The translations under genes were made by a program, and so were the position numbers. Below are positions 10,990 through 23,194 of a DNA stretch of 64,000 nucleotides, piece by piece. Origin of the DNA: Nephrocerus scutellatus. Lineage: Eukaryota; Arthropoda; Insecta; Diptera; Pipunculidae. The first letter of the stretch is position 1. Each line of letters opens with the position of its first letter. The notes beneath the pieces were generated by a model. The model worked only from the letters and a program-made list of their open reading frames with translations, searched no databases and was not told the origin of the DNA. Where the stretch lies: positions 94,462,249-94,526,248 of the forward strand of contig OX352762.1 in assembly GCA_947095585.1 (NCBI GenBank), written 5' to 3'.

Positions 10990-11784
10990 TTCTTGGTTAT
11001 TTTCAATTTAATTTTTTTCCGCCTTTAAATTTGTTGAATTCCTTCTCTTGTTTAACATTAGTGGGCAATGCTTTTTTATCACCTTTTTTATGTTAGTTGC
11101 ATTTTTGTTAAAATAAGTTGAGAAAAGAAAGAACGAAATATAAAAAAATACTTTAACAAAAAGATACCGCAGTGAATCAGTGATTATTGTCAAATGTCTG
11201 CTGTCATCTCCAGCTGTGATTCTTGATTTGACGTTTAATTTCACAAGGAAGAAAAAGAAAAAAATTTAAGCAAATGTCTAATGCTTCTCAGTATTGTGGA
11301 GAGTTTGAAATGCTACTTTCCATCATAATAATCATAATTTTATGTTGATTTCGAAATTGCTTCTGAAGAATCGAAAAAGATCAATCCGTATTTATCGGCA
11401 AATAAAATATTTATTTACGTTTGGTTTAAATTGTTTTGTTATAATGTTCGGGATGGTTTCCGCATGATGAGGAATAAGCGAATTTTCTACGATTTGCCCA
11501 GCCAAATTATTTCGTATTCGCTCTATTCTCGGTATGTCCATATATTTTGACATGTTTTTATTGCTTAGCTGACAGATAGCTGAGAATGTTCTTCGACTAA
11601 ATGGAACCTGCAGTTATGTTCGAGCGCACCTATTTGTTGTGAAATTTGATGTTGTTTTAGAATTTAGACTATGACGAAGAAGAAATAAGAAAATTCAAGT
11701 TTTTCTTATATTTTATTTAATAAATTGATAGTTTTGATAATTTATCAAAACAAGCTTAGCAAAGGACTTTAACAATCTAAAATC
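10990..11784. other. slv upstream region
   Basis: This holds the presumed slv promoter and 5' UTR. I see no recognisable coding sequence or known repeat in the remainder. Confidence 0.4.
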
Positions 11785-14180
11785 TTAACTTAATTTAACT
11801 TAACCACCAGGTTTTTTTTTACTTAGCTAACTACTTAATACTAATACTTAAAGAGTGGTCAAGAGGAGAGGTATAGAGAGAGTTTCTAAGGGAAGGATAT
11901 ACTGGAACGAAAGTCAAGGTTGTTCTGTGCATTGTTGGCTAGATGAAACATTCTGGAGATTCATTCAAAATGGCCTTATGTGGTGCGGTGAGGACGGAGA
12001 CAAAAGAGCGGTACAGACATTCAGATACATATACGTGGGTAAGTGTTTAGGGAAATAATTTCTAATAGTGCGGGGGAGTCGATCGTTCCGTTGGTGCACG
12101 AAGAGTATGTCGGAGACTTCGCAACATTTTTTTAAGGGCTTGCAAGTTAATCAATTTTAGCCGATTTTCGTATGGTGGTAAGATATTATTGTCGGCTCAT
12201 AGAAGGCCGCGTGATGCAAAACGAATAAACCTGCGCTGATCAGCCTCAATTCTAAAGGAGTGGGTGTCGCGAAATGGTGTCCAGATTCCCAGCTCCCTGT
12301 TACAGATAATACCCAGATCGGGTATAGAAGAGAAGAGACTGCTTCGTTCCGAAAATAATAGGTTTTGTGGAAGGGGGAAGTCGTTTGTGGGAGAAGGTAA
12401 TGGATTGACATTTAGCAACATTAAGTTCTAAGAAGTTTTTGTCGCACCAGGTGTGGAATGAATTTAGGTCGTTTTGAAGTAAGAGAGAATCGGTGGTGGT
12501 AGATATTTCCTCGATTATTTCCATGTCATCCGCGTAAATCGTTTATTGTTAAGACAAAGATTAGTGGACCGAGATGCCTGCCTTGAGGAACACCTGAAGT
12601 AGTGTTAATGGGGTCGGAAACTGAAAATCTAAAGAGAACCCCGTAGTGGCGCTTCTCAAGGTACGATTTCAGCCATGAAATGAAAAATTTTGGAAAACCG
12701 GGGGCTTTTAGTTTTAGGTAAATAGTTTGGTGGCATATTTTATCAAAAGTCTTGCTGTAGTCGGTGGTAATTACATCCACTGCCTTACATTCCTCTAATG
12801 CTTGTAGTGGTTTAAGGACGAATTCGTTAAGGTAAGTCTTAGTGGACCTATCCTTTAAGAAACCGTGCTGCTTTGGGGAAAAGATGGGTTTGCAGTAAAA
12901 ACACAGGAAGTCGTAAACAATTCTTCCGAAGAGCTAGGGCTTAAGAGAGTTTGGCTATGGGTCGGTAGTTTTATATATCGCTTATTCTACCTTTTTTTTA
13001 TGGATAGGGAAAGTTAGTCCTTCCATAATTTTGGGAAAACGGCTTGAGAGTCGAAAAAGGGTTTTAAGGGGCTGACATAATATTTACGCATTTTTTTAAG
13101 AATATGCCGGGCAGACCATCGGGACCGGGGGAAAAGTCATCCTTGTGCCTATTAATCTTTTCGCGTACTATATTAGTCCTTAAATCGACAGAGACAAGGG
13201 AAGTCTGAGGCCGTTATGCATGTAGTTCAAATGGTCAAGTTACGATCACTAAAAGATTGGTTGAAGAAGGTGGCAAAGAGTTTGGCTATTGCTTTAGGGT
13301 CTGCAGATGAAGTGCTAAATAATTATAGAGTAGAATAGAAGCCATCGGACATTCTTTTGAAGTTAATAAATTGGTAAAAACGTCTTGGATCAGTAATTAG
13401 GTTAAGTTGCATTATCATCCATTGTGTTGTGGTATTCGTGGTAGAGGGATTCGCAGATGATGGAAAAGCGGAAGTAAGCTTGTTGGTAGAATGAATAGTC
13501 TAAAGCAGGTCTGGATGTCAGGTAAGTTTTCCGTAATTTGTTTCTGGCATTGCGAACTGTACGTAATTCTTTATTATACCATGGAGGGGAGGCCGAGCAG
13601 TTTTTACGTGGCACTTAAGGGACAGATTGGAGAAGACATTCAAAAATTGCTGTGTAGAAGAATTCGAGAGCAATGTCAATGGAAGTGTTATTGTTTAGAA
13701 AGAGGCCGAAGTTTAAGTTATTTACTAGGTTGTTAAGTTTGACGAAGTCAGCTTTACGAAAAGTTACAGGGATTTCTTAGAAATAACAGATATGTTGCCA
13801 TTTTCATACGAAAAGGTAAGAGCGATAGGGGGTGATAGTGGTCAATGGTGGAGAGAAAATGGATACTTGCGGTAACCAGGCGAAAATAATTGTTATGATT
13901 GTTGCAGTTTCTTCAGAGATACGAGAGACGTTTGCCAATATGAGAAGCATATGTTGAGAGGAAAACGGGTGTAGTTTGAAGGCACTCTTTTTGAATCAAA
14001 ACCATAACATTCGTCTTTGTCTTGCCGTCTATGCAGTTGGAGTTTGAAAAGCTGGTGATCACACCATCTAGACATAATATATCGGCGTCATTGATCATTG
14101 ACAAAAAACAAAGTGTTAACTGAAAGATCTTTGACGTAAGCAATAGCCCGTAAGCTCAGTTCAAGTTCAACACACGTGGG
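11785..14180 (-). mobile_element. Jockey-type LINE, nearly full ORF2 span, decayed
   Basis: Minus strand order: endonuclease start (INDADILCLDG, near 14090), a long damaged EN region, the linker with PPWYNKELRTVRNARNKLRK (13600-13520), RT palm DVITTDYSKTFDKI and TSGVPQGRHLGPL (12780-12570), thumb (FHTWCDKNFLELNVAKCQSI near 12450) and a 3' UTR. The 3' end carries TTAAGTTAAATTAAG-type sequence near 11785-11810, a plausible tail. Stops and frameshifts break every domain. It sits between slv and the GLUT gene, and differs in sequence from the LINE at 7.7 kb. Confidence 0.75.
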
Positions 14181-14631
14181 GTGGAAAGATTTACCACGAA
14201 GACCATTGCACTGAATTAGTTCCGCGTTGGTACCGTTAACCGCACAATTGGAGTATTCACAGAACTACGACAGGAAATAACGGCGATGACCGAAAATTGC
14301 TAGTTGACAAATATCAGTAAATATTCCAAGTTTACAGAAATCATTAATTGCAAAAAACAAAATTGAATTGCGCTTAATTAGCAGACCGGAAAAGAAGGAA
14401 AGATACGTCCGAATAGTTTGGGAGTTGACTGACATATACACATATAAATAAAATATAACATACAAACTTATAAATAACACAAAAATTCAGAACCTAAAAC
14501 TGAAAGCAAAACACAACTTAAATGAAAAATGGTTAGTACAGACAAATAACAATACTCTTTAAAAGCTGCAAAAAGTCGCAATAAATGATTGATTTTTTTA
14601 GACAAATCGAAATGTAAAGCAAAATAACCAT

Positions 14632-14785
14632 TTGCTATATTGCTTTCAACAAAAAAATAAAAATTACAACAACAAACACATTGGATAGACCAGAAAATGG
14701 TTTAGAGTTAACCAAAAAAATTTGTGGTTAAGAAATATTTAACCAAATTTTTATTTATAATTCCCACCACCAGAGTCGACTTTTA
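14632..14785. mobile_element. MITE family D, truncated copy
   Basis: From TTGCTATATTGCTTTCAAC to CAGAGTCGACTTTTA it matches the left 155 bp of the complete MITE at 39766-40055, with few differences. The right half is missing. Confidence 0.75.
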
Positions 14786-15364
14786 TCCTATCACTACGAG
14801 AAAATAAAAATTTACGAAAAATCTTGCAAAGTAAATCAGCGAAATATACAGCACGACTGTAAACATAATACATCTATAACAAGTCGCTCTCAATGTCTTC
14901 ATGGTTGCGGCTTGGGGTCCTGGGCGCGAATGGGTCGCGAATATATTGTAGCGCCGACAGCCACAACAACAAAATTGAAAGTTAATTTCCTAAAGTATGT
15001 TCCCAAAATTGTATGTATTTTTAAATATAATTGATTTCAATAGTTTGTATTTAGTTTGAATATTGTAGTTTGAGTATAAAAATTATGGTATGATAGTTTT
15101 GATAAAAGAATCTGCATTACAATAAAAATCTGCGGACATTAGTAGAGAAGAAAGAACAGCGACAACACAGTAGCATTACAGGCGCATTTTATTTGCAGAG
15201 GAATAAGGAATTACAACAATTGCACCTTATTCCCTCTTTGGAATAAGAAAACCTGCTGTTTTGCTGTTTTTCAAATTTTAATTCCTTATTCCCCGGCAAA
15301 TAAAGTAAAAAAGTTAAAGTTAAACGTTTCCATGAACTAGTAAATTAGTAATATATGTAATGTC
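14786..15364. other. Unassigned intergenic stretch
   Basis: AT-rich sequence between the truncated MITE and the SINE. I see no coding sequence or shared repeat. Confidence 0.35.
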
Positions 15365-15832
15365 GGCGCCATGACTCAGTGGAAATGAGCATGGCTACTG
15401 AGCAGGGGGCTCGTGGTCAAAACCTTCTCTATAGAAAGCCCAACTCTACGCATACTAATGCTGTAATCCAAAACGCATGTGTGTTTGTGGGATGTGAATA
15501 CAGTGTACAAAAAATAAGCAGTGGCAAAGAGCGAGCAACGTAAGATGTGGTAGGGCGAAACAGAAAAATTTTATATGGATTTTGCTCTTTAGTTGATTAC
15601 TAATACAAATACGTTTTGGATGAAACTACCTGTGTACCTGTGTACGATCGGAACAGTTGGGCTTTCTATAGAGAAGGTTTTGCTCGTGGTTCAAATCCCA
15701 GTAACACCAAAAGTATTTTTCACGGTGTCCCACCTCTCGCGAATTGTGTGCAAAAATTTACATGCTCAACACGAATGGTTGCGAGAAGCTAGGCCTTGGA
15801 TCGCAATGGTCTGTCGCGCCGATTATTATTAT
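15365..15832 (+). mobile_element. tRNA-derived SINE, split by a MITE
   Basis: This is the same element as the complete SINE at 58486-58776: GGCGCC head, A-box-like ACTCAGTGG, B-box GGTTCAAATCCC, body with GTATTTTTCACGGTGTCCC, and 3' end GTCGCGAGAAGC ... CGCGCC followed by ATTATTATT. A 265-bp MITE (15418-15682) interrupts it at the B box. Part of the body present in the other copy is missing near 15750. Confidence 0.8.
15418..15682. mobile_element. 265-bp MITE with 8-bp target duplication (hAT-like)
   Basis: Its ends are perfect 28-bp inverted repeats starting CAAAACCTTCTCTATAGAAA. It is flanked by CTCGTGGT at 15410-15417 and 15683-15690, an 8-bp target-site duplication, as made by hAT-type transposases. 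Removing the element and one duplicate restores the SINE sequence. There is no coding capacity. Confidence 0.85.
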
Positions 15833-16397
15833 GCACTAGTAATTCAGGGTTAAATCAGATTTTTGTGCATGGAAACGATAATTAGAATTTAGTTTCGTTC
15901 AACCCAAATATTTGATATTTATTCCTCGGCAAATAAAATACGCCTTATGTAAATTCGAATTTTCTAATTTCTTTGTAATTACTTCTAATGACATTATTAA
16001 TGACTGTGTAATATGCCTTTAGATAATTCAGCAGAATAGCTTTTTACTAGCCAGCTGTTTCTATCGTGTACGTGTTGTCATTGTCACTATTGTCAGTTAC
16101 ATTTCCATAAACAACAGTTAAATTTTATATTTCGGTCGTGGGGGTAGGGCTCCTTGTTGTCTTCCTTGAATTTTTATATTTCTCCTTTTTTTTTATAATT
16201 TTAAAATAAACCAAATAAACTTATCGCACATTTAAACTTAAGAACGTATAAAGCAAATAAATTCTTCTTTACCTTAAATCATAACTAACTAAAGACCACA
16301 GTCAGTTAACCGAAGTGTTTAACAATTTTACATTGAAAATTTCGTTTTGTGTCAAGCGCTAGTTTAGTTTAATGTTTTAATAAATTAAAAAACAAAA

Positions 16398-16816
16398 ATG
16401 AAAAAGAGAAGTGAATCACAAGTACTTTATTCACAGTCTCCAAAAGTAGAGATCTCTTTCCGACGTGAAGCCACGGAAGCAGCATCGGTAAGTTTATGGC
16501 AATGTCCTTTCTTAATTAGAAAGGCATCGTCCGGGTGGACGGTGGTCGCCTGGTCGGTGGCATCGTGTGCCGATCGCGTGTACAAATGTGTGTCCTCCTG
16601 TCCTCATACTGATCCCTTATTTGCGATATCAAACGTATCACCCTTGTAAACACACCATCGCGCGATCACCGAGTAGGAATAAGGGTTATGGTTCTTTGAC
16701 ACAAAGGTGAATCTGTGACACACAACTCAAGTGTTAAAAAACACGTTGTTCTTGTTGAGCGATAAGGCACTAAGGCAGACGTTAACGTCTACCTGTTTGT
16801 GTTGATAGGTCAAAGT

Positions 16817-16860
<44 letters not shown>

Positions 16861-19800
16861 AATTACTAACTGATCTCGGTCTCTTCGATACCCGCGCACA
16901 TAGACCCTTGTTAACACCGGTGGAACGGTGTGTTCTATAGCCTATACCTTCCTCCATCTGCCAATATTTACAATGAAAATTTTATAAAAATCGGTTGGTA
17001 AATGTGAGTTTCCATTAATAAAAACCGTACAAAAATTCATTCTTATTTTTATAGATAGATCTTGAATTTGAATTGACCGAAGAGATAGATCAATCTGTTA
17101 CACACATACCATTCACATCATTATCATATCCACTTATAGATCTTTTTTTGATTTTGTTTCCTAATTATATTTGATTGATTTCTGTATTATATGCTCAATT
17201 TTGGCCTTTATAATTTTAATTTTTATAACATATAATGAAGACATTGACATTTTCAGCAAAAACGATGGGGGAACCTCTTAATGGTTGTAGGTTATGCAAC
17301 AACATTGGGCTCGGCAGTCCCGGTTGGCTATTGCATAGGCGTCATAAACAATCCTGCTTCGGTAAGCAAAAGTATAATTCAATGAAAAATATTAATTTAA
17401 TTTGTTTTCTCCTATACAAGCACATGCGATCTTGGTGCAATGAAACGCTTATAAATCGTTTTGATTCACACTTAAGCTCATCTGATTTAGACATTTTATG
17501 GGCTGCGATAGTTTCTATATTTTTGGTTGGCGGTGCTGCTGGATCTTTGGGTGGAGGTTGGGCCGCAAATAAGTTCGGAAGGTGAGTTAACTAATTAACA
17601 AGATTTTTGCAAAATTCTACTAGCAGTGCCAATATTAGGTATTGAATGACCTATGACTTTATTTTTGGTTTGTTTTATTAGTTGGTTGCACTTATTTATT
17701 AAAATAGCTTATCAGTTCGATTCGAATTGATTGCACAACTATTTGCAGTATTCTAGCAATTATTTGTGCAATCAAATAATAATATTTGGCGCGATAGACT
17801 GTTGCGGTCTAGCGCATAGCTTCTCGCGATCATTTGTGTTGTGCATGCATATATTTGCACACAAATGGAATCAAATAGAATATCAAAAAAAAAAAAAATA
17901 AAACATTTTTTCAGCTTTTTAGAAGAAAGATATACTCGTATGTTTAGTAAGCACTAAGTTCGCATAGTGATGGTTTCGTAGATGTACATATATTTTATAT
18001 CATGCCTTATTCATCACAAATATAATAATTAAACAAAAATGTTTGTCTGTTTGTGTGTAACGCTCAAAGGTTACTATGATTTTTTTTTTAATTTTTTTTT
18101 CCAATTTGTTTTTTTTTGCACTGTAAAAAAAGGTTACTATAACAGCTAGTAACACACAGCAATTCAACAAAAATGAGTTGCAACTCGAAATGCAAAACAT
18201 GAGGAACAAAATCATTTGAAAATTGATTTGTTAATTTGTTGCGGTAAATTTTGTTGATTTTTTTAGCATTTTCTAATTTAGCAATTTTCAACAAAGATAT
18301 AGAGCATAATTTATGCAAATATTGATGGCAAAGATCAAATTGCAGTCTATCATAACAAATTATTGAAGATCAGATAGAAAATTCTGAAGAACAAATTAAC
18401 AAAACTTTGCTATAATAGGCATTTGCATATACAAATCATGTGTTTAATTAAAGTATTAAAATGTTCGTGCATAGGCACGACGGGTATTAAACTAATTAAT
18501 TGAAAATAAAACTAAGAACTTAATAAATACAAAATGGTATATGTACTTTCTTACACATGTATTTTTTTCAGAAAAGGATGTTTCCTCATTACAGGCGTTC
18601 TCTTTGTATTCGGAGCAATTCTATTTCTTCTCTGTCGTGTGACAAGTTCAGTCGAAATGCTTTTGTTAGGACGATTTATTGTCGGCTTGGCTTCTGGTCT
18701 GACCACAACATCACTGCCAATGTATTTATCTGAAATTGCTCCGTTGGCCCTGCGTGGAACTCTCGGAGTGTTTTGCGCTGTTGGCGTTACTGGTGGCGTT
18801 GTAGTTGGCCAAGTGTTCAGTCTACGAAACATCTTCGGAACAGCAGAATGTTGGCATTACTCCATTAGTTTCTACGTTGTACTCATTATAATGTGTTACA
18901 TGCCAGCGTTTTATTTTCCCGAAAGTCCCAAATGGTTGTACATTGTTAAAGGCGAGCGTGAAGCCGCTCGGCTAGAACTTATTCGATTGCGTGGCAAAGA
19001 TCAAATGGCATTGGTAAACCAAGAAATCGAAGAAATGGAAATTGAAGCCAACGCAAAAGTTCAAACGAGCAGTTTTTGTTCGGTGCTTCGTGATCGTGCC
19101 TTATTACTGCCTTTAATTATTGTTTGTGCCTTTCATGGTGGACAGCAATTATCTGGTATCAATGCGGTAATTTTAGAATTAAAGTACATATTACTACAAT
19201 TATTAATTTTACTTTACTTGCAGATTTTTTACTATTCCGTATCGATATTTGAAAAAGCAGGTCTCTCGTCTTCCGATGCTGAGTGGGCCAATCTAGGTGC
19301 GGGTTGTTTAAATTTATTTATGTCATTTTTCGGTCCAGTACTTATGGCTAAAGTTAATCGTCGTCCTCTGATGTTGTTCTCAACATTACTTTGTTCAACT
19401 TTCCTCCTCGCAAAAGCGTTTTTGTTGTATAACATTGTAAGTAAATACAATGCCTTTCAACAAGTTTTGTTTCTTCAATTAATAGTTCATAATATATAGG
19501 AAACCGCGAACTGGTTTGCCATTGCATGCATCGTTTGCATATTCGGCTATATCTTTTTTTATCAATTTGGACTTGGTCCAATTCCTTATTTTATTGGCTC
19601 AGGTAAGCACAAAAATACTTTTACTATTTTTGATTACAGCGTGAGAAATCATATTGATCGTTTGCTGAATTAAGTTTATTTATCCGCAACAAAATCCATT
19701 GGCGGTATGAACTTTCAATTAATTAGTCACTTAAAAAAGTGTATCAATTGCAATCGTTTTCAATTACCTAATTGCCTTAGAGACTGTGTAGTGTTTGCAA

Positions 19801-20276
19801 TACGTAAACGAATTGACTAATTGTTTCAAGACAACTGAAAGTGAAAGCTTGACTATGTTCACGACTAACCTGCATCCAATAGAGCACTAACTGATATTTA
19901 TCGACTTTTAAGGCAAAATTGCAATTTTTTTTATATTAAATCAATCAATGTTAAAGAAAAAATAGTTCTTAATGAAAATTTAATTTAAATACAAAAATTT
20001 TGTGTATATTCTTGCATTTTAGAACTCTTCGAAGTATCACCAAGACCAGTGGCTATGTCGATGGGAAGTCTTTCTTCGTGGGTTTGTAATTTCATCATTG
20101 GTATGACTTTTCCAAGTCTTCAAAATGCCTGGGGGGCATTTGTGTACCTTCCCTTTTCAATTACTTGTATTTTTCTATTTTTCCTGACGAAATTATACTT
20201 GCCAGAAACAAGAGGTCGAGATCCATCTGATGTTGCTCCACTGGTGACAAAAGGATTTCGTTCGAAAGTAAAATAA
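16398..20276 (+). CDS. SLC2/GLUT-type facilitative hexose transporter
   Basis: Seven exons, joined by hand: 16398-16487, 17257-17361, 17421-17581, 18572-19166, 19224-19436, 19500-19602 and 20023-20276. All introns are GT-AG, phases agree, and the product is 506 residues, normal for a 12-helix major facilitator sugar transporter. Signatures: helix 1 NLLMVVGYATTLGSAVPVGY (39-58), LWAAIVSIFLVGGAAGSLGG after it, GRFIVGLASGL, PESPKWL (235-241), QQLSGINA (310-317, helix 7), GPIPYFIGSELF (about 413-425) and PETRGR (483-488). QLS in helix 7 is the class I GLUT glucose-type motif; the tryptophan after GPIP in human GLUT1 is tyrosine here. It likely mediates hexose uptake at the plasma membrane. Fly sut1 is a candidate orthologue, but I cannot separate it from other class I paralogues. 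Confidence 0.93.
16820..16857. repeat. (TA)n microsatellite
   Basis: About 19 uninterrupted TA units in intron 1 of the hexose transporter gene. Confidence 0.95.
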
Positions 20277-20329
20277 CTTATATTCTATAACAAAAACTAA
20301 GTCGGTATATAATATAGTCTAGTTTTTTC

Positions 20330-20335
20330 AATAAA
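20330..20335 (+). promoter_or_regulatory. Candidate polyadenylation signal of the hexose transporter
   Basis: AATAAA lies 54 bp after the stop codon. Another AATAAA begins at 20360, so the true site is uncertain. Confidence 0.5.
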
Positions 20336-20339
20336 TCGT

Positions 20340-20870
20340 AAACTCAAAGAGGTTTTACAAATAAATTATTAGAAAAAGTAATAAAAAGAGTGCATTAGGT
20401 TTGTGAATAAAAATATACAATCTTTTCGTATATTAGATAAATTCAAGGCTACGATTTCTTTTTTGATATCAACGTATTTTTTTTAAAAGTATTATAGGTA
20501 AACCGTGTTTATTCTTTAATAAAGGAATTTATTTCTTAAAAGATTATATTTTTGAGTAAATAACTGTTTTATTGGTTCGAAATTTTTAGGTAGCCTTTGG
20601 TTGACAAAGACGCAGGCAAGAAATAATCTTGTTTATATAATAAGTATTGTTTGAAGTTTAAATAATTGTTTATGATTACCATTATGTTTTTTTGCAGCAA
20701 CCTTATTTACTTAACTAAGCTGGCTTGAGCGAAGTTGAGAACTAAATTGTTGTTGTTCCAACCAAGATAACTCCAGCTAACATTGCCCATATGAAATTTG
20801 TTGGCAATATTTTGACAAATATATGACGACGGGGAAAAGTTGAAATAAGGTATTTACTCGTAAGAACTTC
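20340..20870. other. 3' flank of the hexose transporter
   Basis: AT-rich intergenic sequence. I see no coding sequence or shared repeat. Confidence 0.35.
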
Positions 20871-20871
20871 A

Positions 20872-21465
20872 GTTTGAGTTTGAACGGTTAATGGCCAGTT
20901 AAACAAGATATGCTAGCGGAGTAGACAGTTAAAGCAACCTTTATATAATATCGATACACACATATGAAAAATATGTTTTACACATGTTATGCATGTTTTT
21001 ATAAGAATCTACTATTTAGTTCTTATAAAAAGAAAAACAACACAAACCAAATAATAAAAATAAAGCTGGCACAACACTACTTTCGTATATTAATTTTTTA
21101 ATTTTTTTTAAATTTCTTTTGCACTTAACAGATTTCTCATAAGTCCTATACTTTTTGAGTTATTTACAAAAACTCGAAAAACTGTTTGAGTTTGAACGGT
21201 TAATGGCCAGTTAAACAAGATATGCTAGCGTAGTAGACAGTTATAGCAACCTTCATATAATATCGATATACACGTATGAAAAATATGTTTTACACATGTT
21301 ATACATGTTTTTATAAGAAACTACTATTTAGTTCTTATAAAAAGAAAAACAACACAAACCAAATAATAAAAATGGAGGTGTGGGCACAACACGACTTTCG
21401 TATATTATTTTTTTTTTATTTTTAAATTTATTTTTGAGTTATTTACAAAAATTCGAAAAACTGTC
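20872..21465. repeat. Tandem duplication, two units of about 312 and 280 bp
   Basis: GTTTGAGTTTGAACGG, GGCCAGTTAAACAAGATATG, TTTTACACATGTTAT and CACAACACNACTTTCGTAT recur at an offset of 312 bp. Unit 1 is 20872-21183 and unit 2 is 21184-21465, with a deletion in unit 2. Near 21130 the minus strand carries CTCAAAAAGTATAGGACTTA, also present at 61750. Confidence 0.75.
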
Positions 21466-21499
21466 CAAGTAACTGTCACTATCGGTTGTCATATCTCCA

Positions 21500-21900
21500 T
21501 CAAAATCAACTGGGACCTCCAAATTTATGTAAAAGCTTAAATATGAATTTTCATCCCCATAATTTCAGTCGTCGGAAAAGATCATGAGCTCTGCTTTACT
21601 CCAGTTAATGTGTCTTCTTGAGAACTCAAGTGGCTGACTCCAAAGTGACTTCTTCGTTTTTTTGTGCTGAATATGATTTGCTTTCTGTATGATACGGAAA
21701 ACAGTCACACGATACAGAGCCTTGAATTTGAAGCAATTCCAAGTATAGCCCGCTGTTACTGAGGGGGCTTTCGGGGTTTTTAAGGTAGTTGTTATACTAT
21801 GACCTCTTCCAATCTTCTTGGCTGTGAAGCAGATACTTTGTCCCCGCTCCCTGAAAGCTGGATTTTCTCCTTTTTCTTTACCTAATCTCTATCTTTTTGC
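21500..21900 (-). pseudogene. Tc1/mariner-like transposase relic
   Basis: The minus strand reads, across frameshifts, YRVTVFRIIQKANHIQHKKT, SLWSQPLEFSRRHINWSKAE and MIFSDD. The order (HTH-like segment, then a block like R..FA..H.NW....) and the SDD/SDE step resemble the middle of Tc1-type transposases up to the first catalytic aspartate. No second catalytic motif or terminal repeats are seen. Tentative. Confidence 0.45.
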
Positions 21901-21961
21901 CATATTTGCGGAAACAATGAAGAGATATTTTGAACTAATGCCCTTCTAACCCTACAAGCAC

Positions 21962-22615
21962 TTTTATCATCACCATCATCATCATATTTGGCTCTACAAC
22001 CGGGGTCCGGTCCTGGCCTCCCGCAAAAAATCTCTCCACCGGTCTCGATTTCGAGCCGATGTCATCCAATTTGGCATCCCTAAACTCTGAGCGTCCTGGT
22101 CTACGTAGGCTTGGCCCGCCTCGCTGTCGTGTTCCATAAATCCTACCGCAAAGGACTTTCCGAGCAGGATCCTCTTCGCTCATGCGAGCCAGGTGTCCTG
22201 CCCACCGGAGTCTACCGAGCTTAATTTTCTCAGCAGCTTGGATGTTATGGTTAAGTTCCTGGATTTAAAGAGTCTGGACAGACTTTAGTAGGCTTTGTGG
22301 CTTTAAGCAACCGTGGGCGTATTTCTGGTTCCATGCTGTTATCGGCTGCTTTAGTTGACCCGAGATAGTTAAAGGATTGCACTACCTCAAATTCGCGCTC
22401 CACTATTTGAATTGAGGGACCAATGTTGGATCTTCTACTCGCAGACGTGGCCACCATGTACTTTGTTTTGCTCTTATTTATGTGCAGCCCCAGATTTCGT
22501 GCCGCCTGCTCTACCCTGATGAAAGCTTCCTGTACAGCTCTTTGGTTTCTACCAACGATGTCAATATCGTCTGCGTAAGCCAGTATCTGAATGGACTTAT
22601 AGAGGAGCACGCACT
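21962..22615 (-). mobile_element. RTE-like LINE 3' end, 5'-truncated
   Basis: Minus strand order: RT with QILAYADDIDIVGRNQRAV (22605-22540), then AARNLGLHINKSKTKYMVAT, VVQSFNYLGST, a deletion, and the C-terminal MSEEDPARKVLCGRIYGTR (22183-22127). It ends in an ATG-rich simple repeat tail at 21966-21988. It is 5'-truncated within the RT and lacks about 200 bp seen in the copy at 49.5 kb. It is the only copy here with the true 3' end. Confidence 0.8.
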
Positions 22616-22719
22616 TTTATACCATTTCGAAAGTCACATCGGGTAGATTTTGCATATGTTCTTAAACAAGTGCTACAAATATATAGTACATTTTAAGACT
22701 TTATCGCTTTGTTTTTTGG

Positions 22720-22860
22720 TTAAAATCTTTTAGAAAAAGTTTGTTGAAAAGGACCTCAAAAAAGTTGAAAACCAAACTATTACACACGCCACATGCAATG
22801 TTCCTTGATACTGAGCTGCGCACAAATACTCAGCTCTAGGATGTGTTAAAGTTGAAACAT
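22720..22860. repeat. Satellite B, diverged monomer
   Basis: It contains GTTGAAAAGGACCTC, AAAAAAGTTGAAAACC, CACACGCCACATGC and CTCAGCTCTAGG in the same order as the monomers at 27.7-28.0 kb and, inverted, at 60.3 kb. Confidence 0.55.
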
Positions 22861-23194
22861 TGAATGAAAGATGAATTTAATTCATTTCAATAACATTCGT
22901 TCTGAGACGAACAACTTTCCAGTCTCGAAAGTTTGTCATATGAGGTTTCTCTTCATGTTTCACATAAAATGTTTAGTTAAAGGAAACCATTAATGCTTCA
23001 TGCTCCAACGTAGTGACAGTTTACTCTGAACGCGTCTAAAGAAGTTTCCCTTAAAAAAATATAACAAAGAAGGAAAGTTAAACTTGTTTTTTATCCTGAT
23101 CTAATCAATTATTATTTTACAATTAAAGTCAAAGAGCTCCTACATATCTACGAGAACACTCTACTTTGTAGAATAAAAGTAAATGTAAAAAATC

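Noticed and set aside
16820..16857. (TA)n run as a promoter or matrix-attachment signal
   Set aside because: A plain microsatellite in an intron; nothing supports a regulatory role.
18000..18318. Minus-strand ORFs of 71 and 76 codons in the GLUT intron
   Set aside because: AT-rich intronic sequence with homopolymer runs; composition only, no motif.
20872..21465. CRISPR-like array
   Set aside because: Only two long units with no short regular repeats or unique spacers, and the genome is eukaryotic.
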